Below, one piece after another: positions 1 to 19,051 of a DNA stretch of 64,000 bases (within the stretch, counting starts at the first letter, position 1; each line of letters starts with the position of its first letter). Source of the stretch: Desmodesmus armatus (taxonomy: Eukaryota > Chlorophyta > Chlorophyceae > Sphaeropleales > Scenedesmaceae); NCBI GenBank assembly GCA_007449985.2, contig VIIQ02000130.1, positions 186,001 through 250,000 of the forward strand. Reading direction: 5' to 3'. The notes beneath the pieces were generated by a model. The model was not told the DNA's origin. It did no database searches and saw only the letters and a list, made by a program, of their open reading frames with translations. Both the position numbers and the translations under genes were made by a program.

Positions 1-3000
1 GGTGGGGTAAGGACCTGATCGCGGATCATCATCACACGCTCCTCAATGTCCTGCAAGACACAAAACAGCAGCAGCAGTTCAGAAAGCATGCGTGCAGTAA
101 GCAGCAGACTATAGAAATAACTTCAACAGTGGCAGCATGTGTTTTGCTGTGAATGCATGCGTGCATGAGCTAGTGGTGACTGATAGCGACCGAACGGTGA
201 ACTGCACAATGTGCAGCAGAAACATGCATACTAGGTATAGTATATGCACTCAGGCAGCCCTGCCGAAGGTACACCATCCTGTGCCTGTTTTTATGCGGCT
301 TGTGCTTGCCACACTGACAGCAGCTGCTGCTCAATCTACACTGCAACAGCTACTCCGGAATCTCGTGTGCACTGCTGCTATCCACTGCACCCAGACCACC
401 ACCCTCTGCCCCCCCCCCCCACACACACACTCGCCTGCGTGCCCTTGGCAGCACCCCAGCCCCCTGACCCCCATCAAGCATGTACGTTACTACGCACATG
501 GGGAAAACAGGTGTAAAGCAAGGCTCAGATGGGTGTGCATGTCAAGCCATGCTAGACCACCACACAACCCGACCCTTCTCTGCCCCTCACCTCCAGGTTG
601 TATGGCTCTCCCCTCCCCTCCCCTTCCCCTGCCCCCTCCCCCTGTGCCATCGGCAGCAGCCCAGCCCTGCGCCCTTGGCAGCACCCTAGCCCCCACCCCT
701 CACCCCCAGGTTGTATGGCTCTCCCCTACCGCTGTACCCCAACCTTCCCCTCACCCCGCCCCCCGCGCCAGTAGCCGAGCCCCCCGCCCCCTCCCCCCCC
801 CCCCCCCCCCCCCCCCCCCTCACCTCCAGGTTGTATGGCTCCCCACAGCCGCCGAGCTTGGTTTTCTCGCTCATGATGTACATCCCTGCCAGGCCGTGGT
901 AGGCGTTGTCCAGTGTGAGGTGCAGGGCGTGGTCGTGGTACCAGGATGTTGCCGCACGCTGATTGGGGTACAGGTAGTCCTTTGTCTCCCCTGCAACAAT
1001 ACATGCAGGGTGGGAAGCAGAAGCATAGTATGGGGTCAGTCCAATGGCTGGCAAAGAGGCTGGTAAGTTTGAGAGGAAGTGAGTGAGAGTGAGTGAGTCC
1101 AGTGGTACCAAAGAGTGACTGGAGTGAGCCTGAGCTGTCTGCTGCTCAAAGTGGCTGCTAAGAATGATCGGCAGACAGTGCATGCAGTTCAATGGCTGTG
1201 TGCTGATGCTTGCAGCAGTCGACACATCTGTATGCTAGTCAAGCAGCTTCCAAATCAAGTGCTGGCAGTGCATTGCCCTGGAGCCAAGATCCGCCACCAC
1301 ACTGCGCAAGCAGTCTGCAGCTGAGCTGTGATGCATGTTTGGTTCAGTGCACTTGCGTTACATGTGGTGTCAGCAAAGCAAGCTGTGACTAGCTGGCCTG
1401 AGCAGTGCTGATGGCGCCTTAGGTGACGGCTAAGTGTGCGGTGCAGTGTAATCTACAACTGCCTGTCACACCACTGCCACCACCCCCCTGTCATGCAGGA
1501 CTGTGGGGTGCAGTGTAATATGCAAGACCATGCAGTGGCAGCTGCAAGTGCTGCTGCCGCCGCTGCTGCTCCTGCTGTTCCTGCTGTTCCTGCTGCTGCT
1601 GCCGCCACTGCTGCTGCTGCTGCTGCTGCACGACCAGTTTGGTGTCAGTATGCCACGCACCTCCACAAATGTTGTCTGCAGCCCACCTGTACGCAGCAAG
1701 CAGCACATGGCGTGGCACTGGGGTGGAGACTCTAACTCATTTCCCTACCGGCATGCAGAGGTTGTATGGGTTACTTTGGGTGCTTGCACTGCCGCTGCTG
1801 CAGTTACAGCTTGCCATTGTACAGAAACCGCCAGCCTGTGCCATCCTGAACAGCCCCAGCTGCAGTCATGTGAGTTACTGACTGACCGCCTGTCACGTCA
1901 AAGTGTGGCGGCTGCTTAGAGTGTCTGAATCATATGTCAAGCTGCCACTAACTGCTTGAACTGCATGCATGCTTGTTGACCAGCCTGTATCTTTCTCTTA
2001 GATACCACAGTCTCTGACTGTGCATGACACGCCGCAAACTCAGCCCTGAGCTCATTCCTTACCCATCATAAGGTGCCAGGGAGGAAGCACCATGCATGTG
2101 AACAGTTGTCGGCCTGCCGACGCGGTTGTTAGCTGCTGTGCAGGGTGCCTGTCCTCCAGGCAATGCGGCGCTGTTGATGTTGTTGGTGAAGCGGATGAAT
2201 GTCTCGTGGCCTCTGCAATAGGATAGCAGCATAGGCAGCGGCAACAATGACCATGCTTACTAATAGAGCTGAGCTGGGCAACAGTTGTTAGAAGTCAAAT
2301 GATGTCCTTGTACTTTCACTGTGGGGCTAATGTGTGATGACAGCATTCCTCCAAGCATTGAACAGCTTGCAAAGAAATCAGACTGTCTGCAGACATGTGT
2401 GGCACAAGCAAACTGCTGCCTTCCCCCAACGCCAGCCCAGTCCCTTCCCAACTCTCCGCGCTGCTGCTGTTGCTTACACAACGCCGTGGAGGGTGGGGCC
2501 TGGGACCTCTCCATTGTAGGCGAGGAAGTTGGTGGCAGGAAATGCCAGACAGGCTGGTATGGTGGTGTCCCAAGGCCTGCCTGTGATGGCTGTCATCTCT
2601 ATTTGATATCCCTGCATGCAGTGCTGAGGCGCAACGTCACCAGTCCTGCACACTGTCACTGAGGGCTGCAGGTGTGACGGCTGCCTGTAAACTGTGGAGA
2701 AGGGCGTCTGCAGGAAGGGAGTGCCTGGGAAACCGTTCACAGCATATGGGATTCCATTCTGCAGACATACACGCAAGTTGGTCAGTCAGTAAGTCAGCAT
2801 CTGTCAACACCTTGTGCTGTGTAAGGGCGCCTTGACGAAGGACTGTGACTGGTAGAGTGCTTCTTACATCAGTCACCCATACGGTGTGGATGTTTGGAGA
2901 GCTGGGTGCAGCTTGATCACTGTTGCTGTTACTGTTTCATGGTTCAGGGTGAGCCTGAACACCCCGTAGGGAGCCAACGAGGCTCATGGGGCATCAGCAT

Positions 3001-3295
3001 CATAGAACGCATCGGAGTAGACACGTAATGAGGTGTAACACCGGAGGTCCCAGACTGCAGCCAACCACCTTCTCACCTGCTGAGGGCAGTTGTCAACCCC
3101 CATGTGATATGGGGAAGCAGGCACTCGGGGCAGTGGTGTGGGGGATGTTGTGTCGACGTCTGGAGCGTAGTAGTCATCAGGTGGAAGCTGCATGAACCAT
3201 CTCTGTGGCTGGGCTGACGTAGTGGTCAGCAGCGTCAGCAGCAGTAACCCTGCGCAGGATCGCAGAGGGCTGCGAACCCCACTGAAAGCCGTCAT
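1..3295 (-). CDS. Multicopper oxidase, CotA/bilirubin oxidase-like, secreted (3' end beyond window)
   Basis: Copper enzyme that oxidises phenols or metals and reduces O2 to water; the signal peptide suggests it acts outside the cell or in the wall. Exons read on the minus strand: 3295-3077, 2758-2478, 2212-2063, 990-824, and probably 50-<1. The start at 3295 opens a hydrophobic signal peptide (SCAGLLLLTLLTTTSAQ). Exon 2 has the family's N-terminal cupredoxin phrase FLAYNGEVPGPT. Exon 3 carries TTVHMHG, a type 2/3 copper HxHG site. Exon 4 carries SWYHDHALHLT and HGLAGMYIM, the HxH site and following strand typical of CotA-like enzymes rather than plant laccases. The C-terminal cupredoxin with the T1 site lies to the left of the window. 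Three copies of the exon 4 donor region follow exon 4 (587-846). Family is certain; substrate is unknown. Confidence 0.88.
587..846 (-). repeat. Tandem copies of the oxidase exon 4 3' edge with its splice donor
   Basis: The true exon end (PYNLE followed by GTGAGG, at 824) is repeated at about 699-726 and 587-613, each copy again followed by a GGTGAGG- or GGGTGAGG-like donor. The copies are separated by C-rich runs, including a tract of about 30 C at 791-819. A fainter match lies at about 1760. Only the first donor is joined to the full exon. Confidence 0.7.
2966..2991. repeat. Dispersed element, copy 1 (26-nt core)
   Basis: GTAGGGAGCCAACGAGGCTC (2966-2985) plus the next six bases are found in exact reverse complement at 10521-10546. 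Both copies have CTGTTACTG/CAGTAACAG-type sequence nearby, so this looks like part of a dispersed non-coding element. A third, diverged relative lies beside the hairpin at 36691-36915. Confidence 0.7.
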
Positions 3296-4279
3296 CTGAC
3301 GGTGTAAATTAGATGTATCAAGTCGACTTGTATCAAAAGGTGTTCCTTCGTTGCCTTGTGATTGACCACGCGGCTGAATGGGACAATGTCTTGCTTTACC
3401 GTGAGAGTATAACCCAATTTGATAACACTTGACCTTTGAAGCTATTGATATGACGATGTATAGCTTTCTTCGGTTGATCGCTGCTGATGGTTAAGTGGCT
3501 GGTTGTGCGTGTGTTACAGAAGGCGTTTGCCCGCCGGTGCCGGCGGAGCGTGCACACGTGTGCATCAGCCCCGAAAGTTTCATTAACATAAACTCGCACA
3601 AAACTTCAATCTTTTGTATCTGTACGCTGCTCCATCCTGTTGATATGTGATGATTGTAATTTGGCGGATCAATGGTCATATTGACCAGGATTATGATCGG
3701 TGCATGCAGGCGCAACTCATGTCGAGGCGCCCACCGCTACATCGTCGCTGCTTGTTGATTGTTGCAAAGACCTGATTCGAGGTGACACTGAGGCAACAGT
3801 CTTCGCAGTCAGTCACTGCACATTTCAGTTGCCTTGACATATCTGGATGCATCCATTTCGCCCCGTCTACCATGCCTGTGAGTGACTGAATTTGGCAGGT
3901 ACACATGCTTGACATATATCACAACTAGCAGACACACTCGCAAGCTGCTAGTAGCAGCTGCAGCTGTAGTACCGGTACAGCAGCTCACCCCCTGGCCCAG
4001 TCGAGGCATTGTACTGCCAAGGAACTTGACAGCTACAGTCGTGGTGCATGCCTCTTACAACGCTCAACACCACCGCAGCAGAGACGCACTACAGGGGTAG
4101 ATCATAAAACCATAAAGTCAATGCTGCACGCAGTGCTTTGACTGTATGCTGCACTCAACGATCCAACCCCATCTCCCTGGGCACGCACAACCACTGCACC
4201 ACAACCAACCACCAGTGCACACCGTGCGCAGTGACTGCGCGACTCATGGCATGAGACAGACAGCAGTCTGCCACCGCTC
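3296..4279. other. Intergenic region: oxidase promoter side and WDR75 3' flank
   Basis: No coding exon is supported here. The right part is the 3' flank of the WDR75 gene, with a TGTAA-like signal on the minus strand at 4055-4059. The left part must contain the oxidase promoter. I see no clear TATA element. Confidence 0.6.
4055..4059 (-). terminator. Candidate TGTAA polyadenylation signal for WDR75
   Basis: TGTAA on the minus strand about 220 nt downstream of the WDR75 stop. TGTAA is the usual poly(A) signal in Chlamydomonas-type algae. The motif is short and could occur by chance. Confidence 0.4.
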
Positions 4280-11632
<7,353 letters not shown>

Positions 11633-12529
11633 CTCCGACAGTAAGAAAGAGTTACACAAACAGCATATGACGTTTGAAAAGCTTGTTTCGCGACTGCTGC
11701 CGCTGTCCAGTGACGGTGACTGCTGTCGCGACTGCTGTGGACGCACAACCTTTGCTTGAGAACCAGGCAAGACACAACGAACTCCAAAAGCATAGCAAAG
11801 GTGCAAAGCACCAGTTGTCGCACATACTGCCTTACATAATTTTGACTGCACTGATTCCATGAACATGAACATCACTGTTGCCAGATTGCCAGATCGACGA
11901 ACCCAGCCGCAATGCATGCAGGAGCAACCCTTCACAATCCTTAAGACGAAGTACACTGTCCAATATCAGTGATCTCAACACCAGCTGTCACTCAAGTGAC
12001 TTTCCTGCCCCACCATGGATACGCCGTTACAGGTACTCCAAGGTCAACCAGTTTTCAAACCTTTTCAAAACACCAGATTGAGTTTCAAACACACTGCCAA
12101 CCTGCAACCCAACCCCACTCCACATAAGCCTGGCACACCACAGCATGCTGCTCACACATATGACACACTGAGAACGGCAGGAGAACTGCAGCCTCTGTGC
12201 TCAAAACACAGCTGATACACTCGCTCCGTGCCTGCACAGTAGCTGCTGATGTGCGCAGAAACCTGCACACAACAAAGCTCCTGTCATACAGCTAGCTGGC
12301 TAAGCGGCTATCTGCACCACCATCAATACACAAATACAGACATGCGTCTGCACCACACCCACACCTGTGCACAATACCCACGCACTGCCAACTCTGCTCT
12401 CAGCACAACAAACCAGCAACTGCCGTGGGGTGCAGCCCACAGAACCCTCCTGGCGTTTCACCCAAGGAGCCCTCTTGGGTTTACCCCACCGAGGCTACTG
12501 GGGTTTACCCCACCAAGGCTACTGGGGTT
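11633..12529. other. Interval between WDR75 5' end and SufB 3' end
   Basis: Contains the WDR75 promoter side and the SufB 3' untranslated region. An open frame in phase with WDR75 runs up to 11956 but shows no conserved sequence. Next to the SufB stop, a 24-25 bp unit built around GGGGTAAACCCC is repeated (about 12477-12535). Confidence 0.55.
12027..12031 (-). terminator. Candidate TGTAA poly(A) signal for SufB
   Basis: TGTAA on the minus strand about 500 nt after the SufB stop. This is the nearest copy I found. Distance and motif length make it uncertain. Confidence 0.3.
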
Positions 12530-12535
12530 TTAGCC
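12477..12535 (-). repeat. 24-25 bp tandem repeat overlapping the SufB stop codon
   Basis: Three units read on the minus strand as GGGGTAAACCCCAGTAGCCT-like sequence start directly at the stop codon (TAA at 12532-12530). Each unit contains the near-palindrome GGGGT..ACCCC. Confidence 0.75.
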
Positions 12536-15500
12536 CACAGAGCCTTCCAGCTTGAGGTTCATGAGTTCATTCACCTCAGCAGCAAACTCCAGCGGCAGCT
12601 CGTTGAACACCTGCAGCACCAGTACACCACACACGACGCAAGTTGTGTCAGAGAAAGCCAGCTCCAAGCCCAGCTGCAAATCTAATACACAAATACTTCC
12701 AACATAATCTGGAACATCACTGGAGCTTGGCTGCAGCACTATCTCAAGGGCTAAGGGGTATGACACAACCCTTGCCAAGGGCAAGGCAAGAATAAGACAA
12801 TTTGGGCGCAATATGACTTGGAACCGACAGCCTCAAAAATGTTGGTCAGCTCACCTCCCTACAGAAGCCGCTGATGATCATGCCCACCGCCGCCTCCGCC
12901 TCCACCCCGCGTGACTGGAAGTAGAACAGCTGGTCCTCACCAATCTTGCTGGTGGACGCCTCGTGCTCAACAACAGCAGACGGCTCACGAACCTGCACAT
13001 TGCAGAAAGGTCAGACAAACACAGGTCAGACAAAAGCATATGATGGGGGTCTGCACTTTCATGCCCCAGGCATGAGAATGCTATCCATCCGAATCTGCCC
13101 AAGTCCCTGGTAAATTTGGTGAACTCATGCTCAACATCAGCTGAGCGCTCACGCACCTGCCACACAAAGGCGGAGAAAGCAGAACAGCAGACGGAGACAG
13201 CGCGCGCGCTAGCAATACCATGAGATGTTGCAGACCTTCAAAAGGCCAACGCAACGAGGAACACCATGTAGGACCACGAGCTGGTGCTGCACCTCATCTC
13301 ATAACTTGTGCACACTGTACGACTACTCAACGCTGCAGATAACCCACCGCCCTGCAGAGAACCCACAGGGAGCTGGCCAGGTGGTTTGCGCCAAGTATGT
13401 GTTTGTAAACACGCCAAAGAGGCCGACACTGCTTCATTACTGCTTCATTACTGGAGAGGTGTCCCTACCTGGATGTAAGGGTACGTGTTGGCACCCGCCT
13501 GGTCGCCAATCAACATGCTGTCACACTGGCTGTAGTTACGAGCGCCTGCAGCAATCACACATGTCACATTTAGTCACGGAAAAAGACACACATAGCTACG
13601 GCGTGCAGACACAGCAACATCGCGACGGAGCATAGCTGAGGATAGGGCTCAGCATAAGCCTTACACCTACAGAAGACGACGCGAGCACAATGGCACCCTA
13701 CGCCCATGCAACTGCTATCAAAAATGGACATGCAACATGTCGCTGCCTTATGCTCATCATCAACACCACACTACTGGCAATACTCCCCTGCCCAAAACCC
13801 CCGGGGCTGCCGCCACCCTCACCGCGTGCTGTCGGCTGGATCTGCACCAGGCCCCTGTAGGCATTGACGCTGTTGCCTGCGCTGATACCCTTGGACACGA
13901 TGCGGCTGCGGGTGTTCTTGCCAACGTGGACCATCTTGGTGCCTGGGGTTTGGGGCGAAGTGGGTGGGCAGGGCGGGCGTGACAGCGAGCAGCAGCAACA
14001 GGACAGCAGCGCATGAGAGGACGCGAGCGGCTGGGGGAGGGGAGTGCCCCAGTGACATGCAAGATGCAGCATCACAGCACGAACCGTGCAACACAGATGC
14101 AGCGCACACAGCGCTGTGCGCGCTGCGGATTTCAAGGGCAGTGTGGTGAGGCCTCATTCATGCAGCAGCAGCTGCCTTCTTTGTGTGGCTCCCCCACAAT
14201 GCCTATCTACATGCATTGTGTACAGCGCATAGAGCAAGTGTATAGCTGTGAATAGAAAGATTGGATTTGTGCACCTAATCCAAGCTTCCTATTCACAGCT
14301 ATACACTTGCTCTATGCGCTATACACAAGGTCTTGGCTCACACACTGGGCGTAGCAAAGACTTGCCTGCACCACAGCTGCAGCCGTCATCGTGCTTTGTC
14401 ACAAGCTGTTGCCAAACTTGCTTGATCAAACCTTGACTCAACCAACTCACCAGTATCTGCCTGCTGCTTATGGTTAGTCAACGCCACAATGAAGAACTCC
14501 CCCACGCTGTTGTCCCCCTTCAACACCACAGAAGGGTACTTCCAGGTGATGGCACTGCCACCACCTGGGTCCACCTGATCTGATCTCTCTACTGGCACCC
14601 TTTAAAAGCTTGAAACTTCATCAGGTCTACTACAAAACTTAGATATTACATCTAACTTTACTATAAAGTGTTACTTAGTTTACTTGGTCAAACAACCACC
14701 CGAAATCAACTCACCAGTATCTGCCTGCTGCTTGTGGTTAGTCAACGCCACACTGAAGAACTCCCCCACGCTGTTGTCCCCCTTCAACACCACAGAAGGG
14801 TACTTCCAGGTGATGGCACTGCCACCACCTGGGTCCACCTGACCTGATCTCTCTACTGGCACCCTTTGAAAGCTTGAAACTTCATCAGGTCTACTACAAA
14901 ACTTGGATATTACACCTAACTTTACTATAAAGTGTTACTTGGTTTACTTGGTCAAACATCCACCCAACCACCTCACCAGTGTCTGCCTGCTGCTTGTGGT
15001 TGGTCAACGCCACACTGAAGAACTCCCCCACACTGTTGTCGCCCTTCAGCACCACAGAGGGGTACTTCCAGGTAATGGCACTGCCAGTCTCCACCTGGGT
15101 CCAACTGATCTTGCTGTTGGCACCGTTGCACAGGCCACGCTTCGTGACAAAGTTGTAGATGCCACCACGGCCCTCAGCATCACCAGCATACCTGCGGGTG
15201 AGGAGACAGGGGCAGTGTGTGATTGGTCACATGTACTTCAAGTAAGGCAAGCCGTAGGGCAGTTGCAGAGGCAAGTTGCGAGGCAAGATTCTGCCTCTCC
15301 CCATGCACGCATGTGTGCATGGCTTGAACATGAATGCTGGGACCCTGTGCAAGCCATGGCGCTTGGGAAGTCTCTTCTGCAGGTCAATCCCTGTACCCGC
15401 AAACACCCGGTTCGAGCCAGGCTGCCAAGCACACTCCCCCCCCCCCCCCCCCCACACACACACAATTAATTCCGGGTGAACGGGATGGGATACAGCGATG

Positions 15501-16781
15501 CCTTGCCATGAATTAGTGAGGGATGTGGCCCCTCTATCAGTTTCGCTTTCGCTTTCGATACAGTCGTCTGTCCTCATCAGCAATGTTTTCTCTCCCAGTC
15601 GACGGCACCTCTGGACTGTCGGGAGCACAACTGCCTGTACCAGGTGAACGCTTTCCTTGTTGAGTATTGTGCCAGCCGTTTTCATGCAGGGCAATACTGT
15701 CTCCTTGCTCCACCTGCCGTCGATGCAGTCTCCGGTTTGCTATCCTAGTCGGACTATGTTGGTGTGCCTCATAGACTGCTTGCATGTGACTTGCATGTCC
15801 ATAGTATGCTGGCTATATTCATTAATCCCTGTGCTGACACACATAACCCCTCACATAGCACCCACCAGTTCTGCACAGTGCTGTACTTGATCTCTGCGTT
15901 GGCGCCGCAGGACAGCTCCACCACTGCTGCATGCAGCTGGTTTTGGTCGTATGCGGGTGCCGTGCAGCCCTCCAGGTACGACACATACGCATCATCCTCA
16001 CACACAATCAGCGTGCGCTCAAACTGCACGCAAGCGGTCACACGCAGTATTGGGGGTTTAAGGTTCACACAGGGGCACAAGGTAGAGGTTGTGGCATTCA
16101 AAAAGAAGCTAGAAGTATGATAGGGTGCCTCATGTGGAAATTGGGAGTGCTGAAGGCCTTGAAACACAACACACGCAGCAGACCGTGCAGGTGTACAGCT
16201 CTTCTGGCCTGCTTGAGCCCTCCGAAGTGCATCACAAGGTGCCATCCTACCACAAACACCCCTTGCAAACCCATGATGCTTTGAAACACACCTGTCCTGT
16301 TTCGCTGGCGTTGATGCGGAAGTATGTGGACAGCTCCATGGGTGACTTGACACCCTTGGGCACATACACAAAGGAGCCGTCAGAGAACACGGCAGAGTTG
16401 AGGGCGGCAAAGTAGTTGTCGCCCACTGGCACCTGCAGCACAGCACAGCACAGCACAGCACAGCAGCAGCGTGGCGCGATGAGTCAGCAGAGGCCTGGAC
16501 ACAGTTGCATGGGGAGGGCACTGCTGCTGCAGCAGCAGCAACGGGTGCTCACAACAACTGCGGCGACCCTTGTCGGCACTGAGACACCTGTCCATATTCA
16601 CAATCCACCACTTCCACAGCTTTACGCCACAGCTGCTGTCAGGCTCACATGACCAGCCAGGCAGCAGTACCCTTGGGGTTGTTAAGAACTGTCTCAGAGA
16701 CATATCTAATTCATGCCCGTCACTGAATCCATGCTAACCAAATGCTGAGACGCACCACTATCGCCATCAAGCGCTGCAGCC

Positions 16782-16823
<42 letters not shown>

Positions 16824-18902
16824 CTTGTCATGTCATGGCAAGAGAAGCTCACACCGCCTAGCCCCAACCACTGCCACCAACACCGCCATCATACTGATTT
16901 GAAGCACTGCCAAGCTGCTGCCAGCGCCAGCTGCAGCTGCTGTCCAGCCCAGCCACTCACCACACTGCCCATCTACTTGCGGACCAGGTCCGGGTGATCC
17001 GTGACTGCCTCACTGAGATCTAACACTCTTGAACTACCAAGCCCCCACTGGTGCTGCATCTGGTGCTGTGCTGTCTTTCCCAGCCCATCCAGCCCCAACC
17101 AACACCACAATCGACCCTGTGCTCACGGACATTGCTGCAACTTTGAGGACATTGCTGCGACTTTGCTGACACAACTCCTGTTCACTCACCACACTGCCCA
17201 TGTACTTGTTCCCACGTCAGGGTACTCCTTTGACTGCCTCGCTGGACCCCGTCAGGGTACTCCTTTGACTGCCTCGCTGGACCTAACCCCAGTACCATTC
17301 CAGCCCCAACCACTACCACGGTCTCCAGCTACATCGCACCCTCTGTGTGCCACAGCCACTGCAGGTGTTGCTTAAGCGTTGCGAGCGGCCCTCCTGTTCA
17401 GCCCAGCCACTCACCACACTGCCCATGTACTTGCGGACCAAGTCAGGGTACTCCTTGACTGCCTCACTGAAACCCAAACCTACTGACCAAACCCGTCCCA
17501 TCCCAGCCCTCACTAATACCATGATCGCCAACTACATCAACCCTCTGTGTCCCACAGCCACTGCAGGTGTTGCTCAAGCGTTGCCAATGACACGCTTTTC
17601 CAGCCCTGCCACTCACCACACTGCCCGTGTACATGCGGACCAGGTCAGGGTACAGCACCTGTGCTGCAATCCCTGCAAACCGCAACCCACTGACCAACCA
17701 AGCCCCACCCAGCCCCACCACCACGATCACCAACCACAATGCAAGCTGTCCATACTGCAGCTGCTGCGCACATTGCTGAAACGTTGCCAGCCCAGCCACT
17801 CACCACACTGCCCATGTACTTGCGGACCAGGTCAGGGTAGTCCTTCACTGCCTCGCTGATGCTGCAGAAGATGACTCCAGCCTTGCCCAGCTCCTCCCTG
17901 AAGGTTGTGGCAATCGACACACTGTCAAACACAGCATCCACTGCCACGTTGGCCAACCGCTTCTGCTCGTTCAGGGGGATGCCCTGCAGCATTGATGAGG
18001 ACAGTGCAGCAAGCATGTGAGTGTGGCTGTGGGATGGGGGACACAGGGCAAGGAGAGGGGTGAGCCACTGCTGCATATGGCCTTGTCATAGCACCAAGGC
18101 CTGAATTCAACACCTGCCAACATAACCCTGCACAGAAATGCAAGCAGTGTCGCAACTGATGACTAGTTTGACGGTACCACTGCTGCGTGACTGCTTGTAA
18201 CAGCAAGGCAGCTGCTCAGCAGCAATAGCAGCAGCAAAGACAGATCATCTGCCTTGAGCATGCAGCTGCTTGCTTGATCATGTTGATTGAGAGCCACAGG
18301 ATGCACATGCAGCGTGCATTGCAAGGCAGCTGCAATGGAAGCCATCAGCTGCTCACCAGCTTGTCAAAGGTGCGCAGCAGCTCCGGGTCCACCTCATCAA
18401 GGCTGGCCTTCTTGTCCTTCATTTTGGGCTCTGAGTAGTAGCTGACGTTCTGATAGTCTATCTTGGGGTACGTGTTGTCTGACCAGCCCGGCTCCTCCAT
18501 TGTGAGCCACTTCCTGAACGCCTTCAGGCGAAACTCAAGCATCCACTCAGGCTCCTTCTTCTTGGCTGAGATGGCCCGCACTACGTCCTCGTTGAGGCCC
18601 TTGGGGAACGTCTCTGACTCAATATACGTCTTGAAACCATACTTATAAGGCCTGTTGAGCAGCCTGCTGATCTCCTTCTTCTCATCGCTGAGCTCCTCCT
18701 CCTCCTGCACAGGCGTTTCGGTGCTGGCAGCTGCTGCAACGCACAGACGTTTACGACTTGTGCGCGAAATGTGACTGCATGCAAGCGCCTGCTGCCTCAC
18801 AGGCGTTTGGTGCGCCTGTGAGTGCTGCAGATGCCTGCCTGTCGAGGCGAGGGCTTGCTGCATGACTGTGGAGTGTCGACAAACAAGCCGTTTACAAGGC
18901 AA
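12530..18902 (-). CDS. SUFB: Chloroplast Fe-S scaffold subunit SufB
   Basis: Subunit of the plastid SufBC2D scaffold complex that assembles Fe-S clusters with SufC ATPase and SufD. Nine exons: 18902-18357, 17983-17804, 16432-16292, 16023-15866, 15191-14977, 13942-13823, 13545-13469, 12992-12855, 12610-12530. All phases close, giving 551 residues (538 from the alternative start at 18863, MQQALAST). The N-terminus is a Ser/Arg/Ala-rich transit-like extension; the mature part starts near [20 protein letters not shown]. Conserved blocks include [129 protein letters not shown] and the C-terminus LEGSVG. Start choice is uncertain. Copies of exons 2, 5 and 8 lie in its introns. Confidence 0.96.
13106..13158 (-). 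repeat. Copy of SufB exon 8 5' edge
   Basis: Reads [11 protein letters not shown] after a CAG splice site, against [11 protein letters not shown] in the real exon 8 start at 12992. The following codons diverge (FTKFTRD), so it is a truncated, decayed copy lying upstream of exon 8. Confidence 0.7.
14216..14328. repeat. Long near-perfect hairpin in SufB intron
   Basis: Arms 14216-14267 and 14277-14328 are reverse complements at about 49 of 52 positions, with a 9-nt loop. Outer arms read TTGTGTACAGCGCATAGAGC and onward. No terminal repeat or coding content is visible. Confidence 0.9.
14452..14976 (-). repeat. Two extra copies of SufB exon 5 3' half, 264-bp unit
   Basis: The 3' part of exon 5, from [18 protein letters not shown] to the donor, recurs at 14717-14847 and 14452-14586 with the frame intact. 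Each copy is preceded by RSGQVDPGG or a variant instead of SWTQVET. Shared intron words (AAAGCTTGAAACTTCATCAG) are 264 nt apart. Confidence 0.85.
16955..17665 (-). repeat. Array of SufB exon 2 3' edges
   Basis: The exon 2 tail ([13 protein letters not shown] plus GTGAGTGG donor, 17804-17860) is repeated in whole or part at about 17605-17660, 17408-17470, 17250-17280, 17185-17245 and 16958-17020. Units vary from about 100 to 200 nt. Some keep the frame ([14 protein letters not shown]), others are truncated. Confidence 0.75.
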
Positions 18903-18998
18903 CTACCGCACAGAAAGAAGACTGATCAGATCATGCAGCCTGCTGGGCACTGCAGGGGACCACAAACAGTGTTGGAGAGGTTCAGGTGGTGACAAATG

Positions 18999-19003
18999 TT
19001 ACA
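18999..19003 (-). terminator. Candidate TGTAA poly(A) signal for the TPVRRS-motif gene
   Basis: TGTAA on the minus strand about 50 nt after the stop at 19052. Only about 150 nt separate this stop from the SufB start, so the two transcription units are tightly packed. Confidence 0.45.
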
Positions 19004-19051
19004 AAGTGATCTTTCGGAACAAGACATCCTAAGCATCCTTACGCAGCATCA

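Noticed and set aside
14386..15094. Three separate small genes encoding the same SufB fragment
   Set aside because: They are partial copies of exon 5, lack starts and 5' exon halves, and share intron sequence with the real exon.
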